From NCBI RefSeq assembly GCF_027744825.2, contig NC_071349.1, positions 6,911,001 through 6,975,000 of the forward strand: DNA of 64,000 nucleotides, read 5' to 3'. Source of the stretch: Synchiropus splendidus (lineage: Eukaryota > Chordata > Actinopteri > Syngnathiformes > Callionymidae). The notes beneath the pieces are model-generated. The model saw nothing but the letters and a program-made list of their open reading frames with translations, did no database searches and was not told the DNA's origin. The translations under genes were made by a program, and so were the position numbers. Of the stretch, positions 1 to 14,200 are shown piece after piece (the stretch's first letter is position 1; each line of letters starts with the position of its first letter).

Positions 1-3000
1 CACAATCGCTTTATCAGTGAATCCAAATTAAACAAATCTCACCACAGCTTGCGTCTGTCCTCCAGCGCTGCGTTCATTAATTCGACGTCTAAAAATATCA
101 AACCCCTCCAAGACTTAATTAACCCGTCGACTTCAGTTGGTGGTGCCTGTCTTTGCTGGGGAGATGAATGACTTTGAGCGTTTGGGCAGCTACCTGTGTC
201 CATTTGGTTTAGTGTGCTGTGCTTGCCTGACACTGTCCGGAGCGTTGGGAGGTGTTTCCATGGAGCTCCAGATGTGCTCAGCTGGTTTTTCCTTGCGCTG
301 CACCCCTTGTCTCTGTGAGTTATTATGACTGTAGTTATCTGTAAAGTGAAGTGCCCTCACGTTTCCTCATTATAAACTCATGAAGCGGTGATTCCCACGT
401 TATTACATGCTGTGTTTCGTCTTCCCTGAGGCAACCTGGGAACCATGTTCTTGTGTGGGTTTCCTCCTAGCACTCTGGTGTCGTACCACAGTCTCAAAAC
501 ATCAGCGGTTTACTGATGAATCTAAATGGTTGGAGGTAAGCGTGTGAATGGGATCATGTCTGTCGATGAACTGTAGACCAATCCAAGGTGTCTCCCACCT
601 TCATCTTGGTACAGCCAGGGCAGCTCCTTCAACAGGACGAATGTAGCATTTAAGGATGTTTTTGATGGATTAAGCAGCATGCACTCAAGCACCATATTCT
701 CCAAGGCGTCAAATGGTGACACTCTTCAAGTGACTTTTGACGCGGAGGGCAGCCCTCAGCATTGCATGTTGAGGTTTTGGCTTTCAATTGTTCCGCCTTC
801 TGCAGCATTTTCTGACACCATGGTTTAGGGCCAACCATGGGATGGCGCTCCTTTCACACACCATTATTTGGAATCAACATAGACGTCAATGGATGAATGA
901 ATGCATGCAAGTGTTTTTGCAGTTGAAGGTAAAGTGCCATAATTTGGTAAGATACTAACCTTCCTCAGGTGAGGGGGCAACATCATCAGTCTGTTCCAGT
1001 CAAGTGACCAGAGAGCTGAGCAAAATGGCACATATTTCATCGTTTCTGCTCTTAGTTATCCCCTCAGGTTTCTTCCCATGGAGCTTAGTCATTATAGAGA
1101 GGCTCATGGAGAGCTGCTGTTCTGAATGAACTGGCTCAGGTATCTGGTCTCAATGCTCTTTCAGTGAGGCGTTCCAAACACATCTACTGTAGCTGAGAAG
1201 ATAAGACAAGATAAGACTTTATTCATCTCACAAATGAGAAATCCACTGTCACAGGAGCTCTTAGAACACACAGTGGGGGGCAAACGGTTTGAAAAGGTGC
1301 AGAAACAAGGAAGTAGTTAGTGGAAATATGCAATATTTTAGCACAACGTGGGGTGGTATGTAGATTTTTCACAGTATCAGATGAGGTGTATATGGTGATG
1401 CTTGCTGGTTCCAGGTTGCCAGCAGGTCCAGGGGTCATTGCGCATGAAGTTAACTTGGTAGATCCAGGGTACGTGGGAGAGATTGTTTTTGTTGACTTCA
1501 ATATTTCCTGAACGGAATTTCTGCTGAGAGAGACGTCTGGAATGCTGTTTGGGATGAACTGGTAGGTAGGCCCCGTTTTTTCATCGTCAGCGTTTGAGGA
1601 AAAGCTTTATATCTGTACTTAATTTCAAATTCCAAAATGAGAAAAAGGTGATAAGGCCCATTTATGCATCATACTGTATGCACCTGTGCGTTCTTTGCGA
1701 TGGTATTGCTGTTCACCAATCTATCCACCAGAGGCAACAGCCCCAACAACAAACCCCAAAACAAACAATGGCAACTGTGGAAGAAGTGTTCATTATGCAC
1801 CTCTTGCAAAAAAGAAGAAATGGAGGCAGTGTTGCAGGAGGCGGTGGTCGGAAAGCAGTCATGTATAATGGGCCGAGTGACTGTGCTCAGTCAGAAATCA
1901 TTGAAAACTATTGAGAAGAATGGGTTGGCCTGCAGCTGTTGAATTACAGCGGCGTACGAGCCCAAAATCCAGGACTCTGTGGATAAATTCAGAACCAATC
2001 GGAGAGAAAAATCTCTGATGCAATTGAAAGCAGTTCAATAGTAGCTCTTTTTTCCTCGCCCTGCTCGCTCCACCACAGCTCAGTGTTGTCGTAAGAGTCA
2101 GCTCGGGGACATGTTGTTGCTGATCCAGCCAGCAAATGTAAGTGACGCATGGACGCGGCATTGAGGAAGCCTTCAACTCCGAATTTAATGATTCCAGACA
2201 ATGTCATATTTTATGAATAAAGTCAGTGACCGTGTAAACACAGCTGAAGCTTCTGATCCTCCGCCGTCCAGTCAGATAAACCCATGCCAGGAAGCAAAAG
2301 GATAATGCCACAGGAATTTAGAAAAATCACTTTTTGGCGAGCGCTGTTGCTCGAGCGTTTGTAGCACATGACGCTGACTCAGCTGCTGCTGGAAAGTGTT
2401 TGAACATTCTTGTCGTGGTCGGCTGAAGAGAGAGGGAGAGAGAGTTTGGAGAAGAAATGGAGGTAGTCTCCGTAATGAGCTCCGTCGTTGTCACGCCGCT
2501 ACATGAGTGGGTGTTAACACAGCAGAGTTTAATAAGCAACACAAATATAGACTGAAGTTATTGACTTTCTCGCCGACGTTCCGCTACAAAACGCTCCCTG
2601 GGTAGAACTGCTACTTCTCTGTCACTCAAGTTTATTGTGCTTTTTTTTTTTTTTAATTGTTCACAGAACCGTTGCGTAAAATGGTGTCAAGCAAAAACCT
2701 TTTTCCGTTCTCAGAAATACTGTCCCACTGCTCTAGTCAGGCCACAGGAGCCAGGGTCGAAACTGAAACTTCCCTCGAGCCAGTCACGCCCTTTAGCTCC
2801 TCTAAAAACACTGTGTATGACCCTGCACCTCACCAGGGAGGCCACCTTCTAACTAGATACTAGCTCAAGCATAGTCCTGGTTCTACTCTGAGTCTTTCCC
2901 AGATGACCTATCTTTAAAGGAGCGTGCACATATCCTGCAGAGGTGTCATACCGTCTTTGGATCTCACACACAAGCGCCACCTACTGGGGCTCATCCCAGA

Positions 3001-5067
3001 GTCAGTGTCAAATGCAAACCATTGTCTCAGTTATGGAGGATCTGACCCTCGTCCCTCCTGCTTCATACTCCGGTTCCACCAGCCCCGACGGACGCTACCG
3101 CTCCACATTATATATTAAAGCCACCATGGAGAAAATCTGTCACACCCTGGGTCTGTTCATTAAAAATCTATGAAAAGAACTGACTACAAAGGGGCAGCCT
3201 TGTGGGAATATGACTCTTGGTCGGAGCCACATGGCCCTCATGGGTCTGGTGAGCCGTATTCCTGGACTTCATAAGGAACACACCCGGACTGGTTGGGAAT
3301 GCTTGCTCATCGATTGGAAAGCACACCGGAATTTTTTTTTTTTTTCCGGAAGAGTTGAAGGGATGACTCTTTCTTCAAGAGGGAAAAGCTCCTGCAGCAA
3401 GTAGGAGCATCTCACGAGATTGATCACAGGATCCGGCAGCGTACTGGCGAATATGAAGTTTCCTATTAATGAGGGATTACGACAGTGTGACCTTCCAAGG
3501 TTTTAATCTCTCATTTCCTGGTGAAGCAGCAACATATCATTGGAGGAAACTGCTGCTGCACAAAAGCAAAATATAGCACCGCCTGCTTGTTTCCAAAACG
3601 GAGCCGTCTTTGCAAAACTACTTATTTTGCCAGTAATTTTCCCGAACCAAAATCATAGCTGATTTTAAGCCGAGCTTTTTAGCCGCCTGTATAACTGCCA
3701 ACGGAGGCTGAAAATGCAAAGCAGCTGCCGAAGCGCTGTGAAGGCTGTAATGTGTTGTGACTTATCACGGTGTCACGGTGTTGTGCATTTCAATGGATGG
3801 GAAGTAACGGTGCCAGAGGTAGGAGTTCGACTCGAGTGTCCATCACGCAGCACCGAATGTGGTGCTATTCATACCCTGCCTGTTTTCCAAAAGACTCCTT
3901 CACACATCCCAGATTCCCTCGAATACTCCCACTGAGCGTGGAGTGGATTAACTGGTGAGAAACCAAATGAAAGACGTGACAGTTGAACAGGTGTGTTAGC
4001 CATTCATGCTTAAATTGCGAGGATGCATTTGGTTTTTCCTCTCCTTTTATTTGCAATATGGATTGGATGTGAAGTATCTCTGCATCTGAACAACGAAGGA
4101 GCTTGGATTCCAGAGTGAGAACATTGATCCAAGGCCCCACTGTGAAACACTGATGACATCATTCACCAACCACAATGACATCAGACCCAACCACAAAGAA
4201 AGAATATGAATAAAAAATGAACAAATAACATGTTAATATGGAATTCACATCCTGCAAACATTTGAGGTTGGCTGTGCTGGATGCTGCTTTAGGGCCGTCA
4301 CTGATCACACTGGTGCACGAGACACGTGGCAGCTGGGATGATAACAACAACAACAAACATGGAGGAATCCCTGAACAAAAGCAAACAAAAGCATCTGTTT
4401 GCTTTTGTTCAGGGATGTTTTTCGCGACACAGTGGCCAGGGTTTCCACTACTCTGAATGGACTTGAAATTCTTATAAAATTGAAATTATTATACAAATAT
4501 TTTCAAGACATTAAAAGAGCTTTAGTTTAAATAAGGTGATATAAAAACTTGAATACAGCCACCATCCTGATTTATTGTGCTGTTGTCAAACTGATGCAAA
4601 ATAAACAATATTTTGTTGTTTAAATGGATGTATGGCTCCATCATTTGATTCAGTAATATACCAAATTAAAAAATTCAAAAATGTGGCTTCCTGTGGCAAA
4701 TATCCTAGTTTAGATATTTTGAAAAGCAACATATTAAACAGATACTAAATTTAAAAACGTTTTTAAAATTCTGCTGGTGAAACATAGAAATAGATTGGAG
4801 TTTTTCAGCTCCCTAAGTTTAGTTTGTCAGCCATATGACCCTTCAAATTGTTACTGTTTCAACATTTTTTCACAAATAATTATTATCCTTGCTGTAACAG
4901 ATGCATTCCTTTCCTGTAAATATAATTGTGTCTTGTCATAGTGACTGAAAGACAAGTCTCTGTAGCGTCTTCTCACTTGAAACATGTCATGGATTTAATC
5001 AAACAATCTGAATTAGATGGAGTTGTATTTGATGCTGTGACTCTTCCACACTCTTCCACGTCCACAG
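1..5067 (+). other. intron or upstream sequence of dlgap2
   Basis: No exon can be supported here. All open frames are short, and none shows family motifs with splice borders. The stretch holds a fragment of a dispersed fish repeat near 424-520, a LINE or SINE tail-like piece near 1200-1260 (AGATAAGACTTTATTCATC) and a perfect hairpin at 4367-4416. The following exon begins in phase 0, so the previous dlgap2 coding exon must lie beyond the window start. Confidence 0.6.
4367..4416. repeat. perfect inverted repeat, 21-bp arms with 8-nt loop
   Basis: ATCCCTGAACAAAAGCAAAC plus one base (4367-4387) is followed by an 8-base loop (4388-4395) and by its exact inverse (4396-4416). Transcribed from either strand it would form a perfect 21-bp stem. 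Confidence 0.95.
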
Positions 5068-5282
5068 GTGCCGCAGGACGAGTGGGGTGGTTACCCCGGA
5101 GACGGGAAAGATGACGAAATCCCCTGCCGTCGGATGCGCAGCAGCAGTTACGTCAAAGCCATGGGAGACGAGGAGAGTGGCGAGTCGGACTCCAGCCCCA
5201 AGACGTCCCCTCAGAAGAGGGTGCGGCCGGATGCCCTGGTCAAGGCCATCATCCGGCCGCGAGACCTGCTGGACTCTCAGAG
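5068..5282 (+). CDS. dlgap2: dlgap2 exon a, first GK-binding repeat
   Basis: The acceptor is CCACAG before 5068 and the donor is AG|GTAGAA after 5282. The exon starts in phase 0 (VPQDEWGGYPG) and ends in phase 2. It carries DDEIPCRRMRSSSYVKAMGD, a DLGAP GK-binding repeat in which the Ser before Tyr is the phosphorylation-dependent contact known for SAPAP-PSD-95 binding. The exon ends with IIRPRDLLDSQ. Its GTG first codon is internal and is not a translation start. Confidence 0.93.
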
Positions 5283-8200
5283 GTAGAACATCAGCCTCAT
5301 TCATTTTTGTCCTCTTCCACTGTCATTCTTTTCTTTGAAACTCTAGTTTGGTGAACCATTTCTCTCGCTGTGTTTAATGGCATTGCTGACGGTCCGCCCT
5401 TCTTTGTTTTGGCTCTCAAAACAGTACAATAAAGGTTTATTGGAGGAGTTGAATGTGAGACAAGAACAAGTGAATCTAACTGACACATCAACACTCATCA
5501 TTTTATGTTGTTGCTATTACTCAGAGATTTAGTATGATTGAGCATAATGATTGACAAGGTGACTTTCGAGTGTAGCTTTGGTTTCTAACCTCAAATGAAT
5601 CTGTTTGGGCTCCGGCATCTCTTGGCTCAGAAGCAGCGCTAGAAAATAGATTTTGTGTGGGGGTTTAGCTCTCGACTTGAAGTAGCCGATCTGTCATTTT
5701 ATGCTCAGGGAAATGGCTGGAGACCCTCTCAGAGATAAGGTGCAGTGTTCAGTCATCCAGCTGGAGTGTCACAGTCAAAGATTTCCACCAGCCGCCTTGC
5801 TCACTGAGCACATGCGAATTGAAAGGAGTGTTATCTTCACAACGGCTTGGAACATACGGATTTTAAAAGTGTGTGATGCACTGGGAGTCATCTGGAACAT
5901 GGAGGTGCTAGAGCCAGCAGTATGTGTTAAGATGTGAGGACCGAAAAAATGCAGTCATACATGAAGCTTTTGGAATAGTAGCCGGCAAACAGTGAGTTGA
6001 CTTGTCAACTAGGACTAGTTGGAGTGCTAACTGAAGTCTCAGCTATAGGGTGTATTGAGTAATACAGTCAGTTGTTGTAAATATGTCGACTAGTTCAAAT
6101 GAGTCTGTTTGCTTTTTTTATGGAATTTGACATGTTCCTATCATTTTTAACCTTCAACTGCCATATATTGAAAATGTAGCTTGACAATAGCACTAATTCG
6201 TAACACAATTTAACAATTCTACTGCCGTAACTGGTGACTGCTGAAATTCCTTCTTATGTATATCTGATGAGTTAAGACAGGTTACGTTTGCTTGCACGCA
6301 ATATTTCTACATTAAAATGGACTGGTGGTTATGGATCACTTGTCCTTGAGATGGACACATCTTCAACTTTGTAGCTACCATCCATGGCATCGTACATTGA
6401 CCTTGGAAAGTGGACTTTTGCGTCCTGCATTGACGACAAAGGCAGCCTTCCACAAAGCATGTGGACACATATGCATGACAGTGGAGTAAAAACGCGTTCC
6501 TTCGCGTAGCATTAGCATGTGAAGTCCTGATAGGTTGTTCTCTCGCGTGTAGTTTTGAAAACTATTAAAGCCCTGTTACTAAAATAAAAACACTCCTGTG
6601 ACCCATGTTACAAGTCTCATGACGCACTGCAACAATGGAAGCTCTTAAGACACCTAGAAAGCAAAATTATATTCTACATTATCTTAAAATTCTTGAAGTG
6701 TTTGGTCTAGTATCGTTGTGTCCTTGAGCAAGACATTGTTCCTGATAGTTCACCTGAAGTGTTGGAGTGTACTTCAACCAGCGTTTGATGAAATATAAGC
6801 AAAGTTAGCAACCACATTATGCACATCTGAAGAAGGCTGTCACAGTTTTTAATAGGCTTTTAGATAGGATTTTGAAACCGGGCGTCCAAAGCCCCGCCCC
6901 CAGGACATAACCCCGCCTCCAGCCCATTCCCCCCGAACACACACATCAATGACTGACTTAACAACTTGCTTTGTATAAAACAAGCTGTAAACATCTATTT
7001 GTACAAAAATAACTTTTTATGAAAACAAACATCTGAGTAAAATAATAAAACAGAGATGAACTCATTCTTGCCCTTAATGCAAGCTAAACATCCACAGTTT
7101 CTTTTCTATATTTATGCAAGCTAAGCATACAGTTGTATCAGCTGCTTTCTAAACTTTCACACTCATTTAAACAAAATATAAATGAAGACTTGCCGCTAGA
7201 TTAAATAAATCAAACCATGTGAATTTTGATCACCATTAACCTATATATTTTGCTTTCATTTGGCAAGCGCTGTGCGCCGTGCAGCGAACTGCAACGCTCC
7301 CGAGAGCCACCAGCTGCACAGCACTCGCTTTCATGCCGCGAGTGTGGCGACTGCGAGATTACAAATACATAAACAAGTATGGCGGCCAAGCTATGGCTGC
7401 AAAATGGTCGAGAATCTGTGAATTTCGATCATATTTGGCAAAATTACCAGGCGGAAACATTTCTCTCTTTCCATGGAAACCAATGTGAGGACACTACGAG
7501 TAGGACATTATATAGGCGATAATGATCGGACAGCTGAGAAAAACTGGGCGTCCATTTTTTCGCCCAGACGCCCTCCTTGCAAAAAGCCTGGTTAACCTTT
7601 TGGGGAGGCATTGGGCTCAACGCAAGAATAATGTTCTTCTCAGGAAATATGCGGCGGATAATCACAAGAGGAAGTTTTCATATTACTGCAGTGTGTTGTT
7701 CAGGTTTGTGTGGAATAGAATGCTTTTGTTTTCGTAACTCGGCAACAGAAAAAAAGCTCATAAGCGGATTACATGATGAGACAAGCTTGAGACAATGTCA
7801 CTGGGAAAAAAGCTACAAGCAGCTCGGTTACGGAGATACACAAGGCGAATTAATGTGATCACAGCAGTCACGTCGCCGTACGGTTGCACAGAGAAATGCA
7901 TCGCTGTCGATGATAGAAGAGCCGGGCCAGGATTTCAGCCTGCTTCAGTTAGTGAGGAAACAGCAGCTAGGTATCTCAGTCTGTCACATCCATCAACAAC
8001 TGATGCTTCCACTCATTTTGCTATTTCAAAATTCTCTGTTTTTCTATCCATTATGGTCTTAACCTCCCTGTTGCTGTGCTTCAAATAGCAAATTACCAAA
8101 ATGCCTGTGTCACATTTATCATTTCTGGCCGGCCATTCCAGCTCCTCTGAATAAGCCCCTCTTCCTCTTTGTTTTCAGGATGATGTGAAAACAGTAATTA

Positions 8201-11200
8201 CTGAGTGGAGTTACAATTCTATTTTAATAGACTGAGAAATTCCACACGAGCTTTTTTGCGTTGTTGTTCGCACCCACTTTGTACTGAATGTTCGACAATG
8301 TAGTGCAGTGGGTGCCGAAGCTGAGCTAGGCAGCTAGTGTGAGCAATGTTTGATTCTGTTTTGAGAACATTACGATTCTAAAATGTTTAATATTCATTTG
8401 AACACAAGTAAAGAGATGCAACATTTAACAATGCTGCAGCAGACAGGAAGAGGACAGGGATGGTGTCTCTTGTCAGCCATAGGTGATTTTTAAAATCTTG
8501 TATGCCAAAGTATTTGGTGAAGGTGAGAGTCTGGTTTTCTATAGCTTGTTCAAAGCACTCTTAAATATAAAACACTCCAATAATAATAATATTAATAACA
8601 ATTATTATTATGAAACAGAGAGTTATAACACAGACATCAGTATGGATTTATTCTTTTATTATAATGCTGAAAATCAGTCCTGAAGAAAGTGAGATAGCAC
8701 CTACGCGTCCATAACACACTTCCAATTAATTTTCTGTGAAGATCAGGTTCGATCCGTTTTCTCTGGCACAGTTCTGCATGTTATTAATGCTTGTGACGCT
8801 GTGATTTCATTCTCCTCCAGCTCGGTACAGTCAGGACAATGGTGTGCCTTTGAATACCGTTCAGCAGCAGACTTCAAAGACAGTCTGGAGCAGACATCCA
8901 CGGAAACAAATTGAAAGCATTATGCTTTATTGACCCCGTGTCGGACCTCGCTGTGCGGCGCGGTCGGCAGCGGATACAAAGCAGCACCACGTCATGTCGC
9001 AGTCTGACCGACACTGATGTCTCTCACTGCTGTCAGACCCTCATATCTGACACTGGCGACCCTGCTCATTCACATTCAGAGCGCAGGCCATTTGTTCAAT
9101 ACGCCCTTGTTGTAAGTGCCTCTTCTCCTGGATGATACAGCAGGAAATCCAATGGCATGAAACAAACGTAATCTGGCATGCCGCGCCTATAAATCACACG
9201 TTTCAAAGTACGTCGGCTTTACGTGCATGTCAGTTGAATAATACGTGAAGTGAATCAATAGTGTTTCATCATATTGCAATCTTAAATTCTTTTATGAAGG
9301 AAAAAAATAATTTCAAGTTGTTTTTTCACCGTTTCTGATCAACCCAGAGTGAGTGAGTCACTCTCCTTCTTTCATCTGGACACTCAAAAGCGGTAATTGC
9401 AGGAAGACCGATGACGCTGGAACAGCAGGAAGAGCTATTATTTGCAGCTATCATACTTTGAGCCAACTCTGTATTGACCGCTATGGATCGAATCAGGTGG
9501 CCCGCTTGTGTCCACAGTCGGCAGCTGCAGTGTTATTGAGCCTGCACACACCGGAAGATTCCCAGAGGGCGTAGTTAGCTCTGATGATGGACGCTTTCTT
9601 AGAATGACCTCTTCTGGGGTCTTTCCAAGAACTGCACTGATGTCTCAGAGATCGCTTTCGTTTCACGTTTATTTTATCATTAAAGCCAACGTCGTACGCT
9701 ACGTAATTCTGGGTTGACTGTTCTAATCCCCAGGTACTCCTCTGTGCAGTGTATTACTTCCATGAACTCATCTGCCGCTGTAGTTAGCGTTTCCTTGGCA
9801 ACCTCCGGACTCTGCAGGTCCACAAGCGTGTGGCGTTCTCATAGCTACTTGAAAACCTCCTCCTCATGAGCTCTATAAGAGCTCTATGTCAAGTCCGTCT
9901 TAGAAGTTTCCAGTCGAAAGAATTGCCACGAGTGGTGTTCGATACAGTCACATCCCTGGAAGGCATTTATGTTTTCATACTAACATTATACTACTTACTT
10001 GAAGGAACAACTGACAGCAGTTGAGTCCAGATAAACTCAAGATATTTGTGCAGTTCAGTGAGTCCATGTGGTGCAAGTTGCATTGGATGCAGGTCTGCTG
10101 TTTGTTTTACTGAATTCCAAAGTGGACAAGAGTTGCTCCTCTTGTTGACTGAGCTTGACTAAATCAGCTTTGCAACACAACCCTCAATATTCTACTGTAT
10201 AATACACAATACAAAGGGCTTTTAAAATAAAAGCATCACGTTGAGTTTCATACCTACATTTCATCTTGGGTTTGTTTGCAAAAGCACCAACAAAAATAAC
10301 CAGCAAATCTGAGTCTGTCCTCAGTCGGCCCTGAGGTCGCAGAGCTTTGGAAAACAGAGTGAGTACCAATGTGACGCGGCTGGGTGAGTCATTGTAAGAA
10401 TCTAGTGTTTTGACAGGTCACACTGACACACACAACACCAACTGTCAGAAAGTCTCTTGTGCTGGAGCCTTCGAAGCAGCAATGTGCCAACCTCTTTGCC
10501 AAGTTTGTTAAGAGTCTGAGCTAGGTTGTAAATGCCAACACCTTTAGTGACAGTACATGGTTCATTTGCAGAGGAAAATTCAAATTCAGACTGAAACTTA
10601 TTTTCAGCTTTTTTTTCCACAAGTATAGAAGATTTTTCATCCAGAAGACAGAGGTTCTAGTCCGGTTTAGCTCATGCATGCGCTATGGCAAATGGCATAG
10701 GAAGGATATGAATAATGAAACACAGGCACTAGAGTCCTTATGGTCCAATATGGATAGTGTTGCATCAAGTGTTCTGGATTGAAGACGGTTTGTATGGAAG
10801 CAGGTGGCCTAGATCCGTCATAATGTTCAGTGTCTATATGCCATGTCAATGTGGTTATCATATTGGTAGGCCATTAAAGCTGTGCCCTTTATGTACGGTG
10901 TGTGCGAAGGACACATGAGGGAGGTGCTGAAGCACAAATATGACGTACTACTGGTGTAGCATACCTTGCAGCTGTTTCCATTTAGGTCCAAGGCTACAGT
11001 CTGCATGAGGTCATCCCAAACAGTTTGTAGTCAAGTCTGTCTTTTGACTGTGACTACCTTCATGCTACATGATATTTGAGATGATCCTGAAGGGTTCACT
11101 TGGACAAAAGTGAAAACTAGTGCCCTCTAATTATTGCAATATTTCTCTCATGTTCTTTCAAGGAGTCTGACCCAAGTGCAGAGTCGCTATCTATATACAG

Positions 11201-14200
11201 AAAACTTGAGCAACAAGGTTAGCGGTTACAAATGTTTTTAAATACAATAAACATATAAACATAAACCAAACGAACAATAACGATAAACTTAGGGCTGCGA
11301 CGACTGAAGCGGAGCGTGGAGGACAAACACAAAGGGAAGGGGCAGAAACCTGAAACAGAAAAGCAGGCGAATGAGTTCAAACCTGAAAACGGGGATAACT
11401 GAAAACAATACCCATGAGGCTAGTACCACGGTAAAACAGAAAATGCGAGTCAAACAAACACTCGCGATCGATGACGCTAAAGGAGAACTGGTGAAGGGAG
11501 AAACTAAACAGGCAGATTCAAAGACACGTATGATACAAACAAGAGTCACAAGAGTACGGAGGGTCGAGAGATAGAACTTTACCATCGCACACGAAGTGAC
11601 CATCTGGAAGAGCAGACTGGAACTCAGGGATAGAAATCCTTGGCGGAGTAATGAGCGGAATGAGAGCCAGCTGCGCTGCCATTAAGCTAAAGGGAGTGAG
11701 ATAAAAACAGGAAACTAGGCACAGGAAGACAGGAAGTAACAAAATAAAAGCACACAATCACTCAAAACATGACAATTTCTTATGAAGCTGTTAATGGGAT
11801 CCAGTGCTGAAAGGCTCAGGGGTGATGCAACTGGCATTGGTATGCTGTTGTCCTTGAGTGAGATTCTAAACCTGCGATTCCTCCTGGCGCCATGATCTTG
11901 GCTGCCTTGAGCTGAATTTTTTTAGGATTTGTTTATTATATGCAGCTTTTTTTATGTTGGCAGACATCCTGTTTTGGCTCGGACTCAAAGTGCTTGTGTT
12001 AAAGTGGCATCTAGTTTCTTCATATTTCTTTTCAATGAGATGTTCATGCAGCCAAACCTAAGACACTTGGGTTGCTCAAATACTTGACATCAAGATGCCC
12101 TTACATGGAGACTCTGTGGCCAACAGTGGCAAATGTTGTGCAAAGTTAGTAATCTTTAGGTGGTGTTGAGTGAGTGAAGCTCAAGACAAAGGAAGGGCAA
12201 GACCCAGTATCGGACGGAGACCAGACTGAACACAGAAGCACTAGTCTGACTATTAGCCGGCCTGCAGTAGAGTCTCTTGTCATATTCAAAGAGATAAATG
12301 AGTGGTAAGGCATCATGACTCCAATCATGGAAATATAATCATTTCCTCTACATTTATATGATGGGATGTTCAAGGATGTTCACACAGGCACAGACAGGGT
12401 AATAAAGCTACGTATTGATGACATAAATGTTGCGTTTAGAGCTGGTTAGACTCTCTTACATGCTCTTTTTTTCCCCTGCTGTTCCGGACGTGAATAGGTT
12501 CAGTAAGAGAGCAGATAGATGTCGAACACTTCGGCCACGTTTTAACTCGGGAATGTTTCCTGTGTGATTTTAACACATTGACAGCAGCTTGGTAAGAATG
12601 GGTCAAGCTTGAGTCCAGCTCGACTCAAACCGAGAGTGTAACTGTAGTGAATTCCGGCTATACCTCGAAAATGTCGTCTTGAGTCCAACTGCAGCACTAT
12701 TTTTTTAGACATTAAAATGACAATATTTCCTGAAATAACAGGTTGCCAAAAGTAATCTGTTCTTGTTTTAATACCTAATATTACTCCATTAAACGTCAAT
12801 TGACCAAGTCATCCTGTTATTATCTTTACTTCTAACATTTGTTTTTGCTTTCACTTTCAAGTGAGAGACATCCTATGTCTTGGCGAGCTGGGTCTGCCTG
12901 AAGTCATCCCTCTAGCTATCTAGAGCATCTTACCAGGGAGACATCGAGCATGATGCCCATGCCAACTGGTTTCCATCCAAATGTATACGGGACATTGGTT
13001 TGACTCTACGCCTCTCTCAATTGACCCAGCTCTCACTTTGGTCGAGTCCAGACACCCTGCTGGGATGACTATTACATACATTGCGGTGCCCATAGGTGAA
13101 GGTCTGAAGTAGGTCGACCAGTAGATCTCTGCCTCATGGCTCAGCTCTTTTTCTGTCAGGGGTACCTAGATTGAAGACTGTGCAGTGATGCACGTGACCT
13201 CTCCTTTCCTCAATCCAGACAAAGTTGGAGTGTGAGAGTGTGTTTGAGACAACAAATGGCGACATCCTCTGCAAAAGCAGAGCTGATCAGAGCTCATGAG
13301 GCCGTCAAAACGAAAACTTTCCCTCCGCCTGGCGGCATGGGAGAAATGTTGAACATGAAAAGTGCTAACATAACCTTCTTAGTGTTCTTTTGTCTCTATC
13401 ACTTTGAATGATATCAGCCCGTTCTTCCTCTCTGACAATTCTTCTACGTTTTTGACCAAATTTGCCCTTTTTCTCTCATTCCTTCCCCTCCTTTGTTTCT
13501 GTCTGATCTCTGGGATTATAATGTTCCCAACAGGATTCATTTATTGGGTTAATGTCATTTTAACAGGCTGCTTCAGGTTACTTTTTGGAGGCTTTGTCAG
13601 CTAATGTAGTGGCTTTCAGACAGTAAGTGATGGTCATTTTCATCAAATGGCTGTCCTTATTGCTGCTTTGGTGAATATTAAGATCGTCCAGCTGAATTCA
13701 TTACACACTCCTCATGTGTCTGTCTTTCCATGTTCCATGTAAATATTGCCTCCTCGAGGCAATACTTGCTGGCAGTTGACCGTGACATTCTGACATTCTG
13801 CCACTTATTTCATCGCACAAAGAGTCACTTGTCTTCACCCTAATGTTTGCAGCACTTTGGTGAAAACTTCCCAGCAAACATTTAACACACCACAAATCCA
13901 TTTGGCCTCTGCCTGGAGAAGTCGCATCCATCCAGCTCCCATTGGTGGGAGCCAGTAACCGTGTTCTCTTCTCTACCCACAGCTCTTACCGCCTGGATAA
14001 AATCAACAGTGACATGCGTAACTACATCACCAATTTTGCTGCAGACTTAAGGTGAATACTGACTCAGTGCCTCCCTCTTACCACTCTGTCGCAGCCATGT
14101 TGCAGTGGCCGGGCGCCGGGGCCGACTGGCTGGCTGCCCTGCTGACACACTCAATATGGTTCGCGCCTCAGAGCAAACACTCGAAACCAGTCAATGGGAG

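Noticed and set aside
6870..7580. GC-box-like CCCCGCCCCC and GGGCGTCC/GACGCCC words considered as a promoter or transposon
   Set aside because: No exon follows, no terminal inverted repeat or target duplication could be fixed, and the inverted words are short. It may be an old repeat, but it was not supported.
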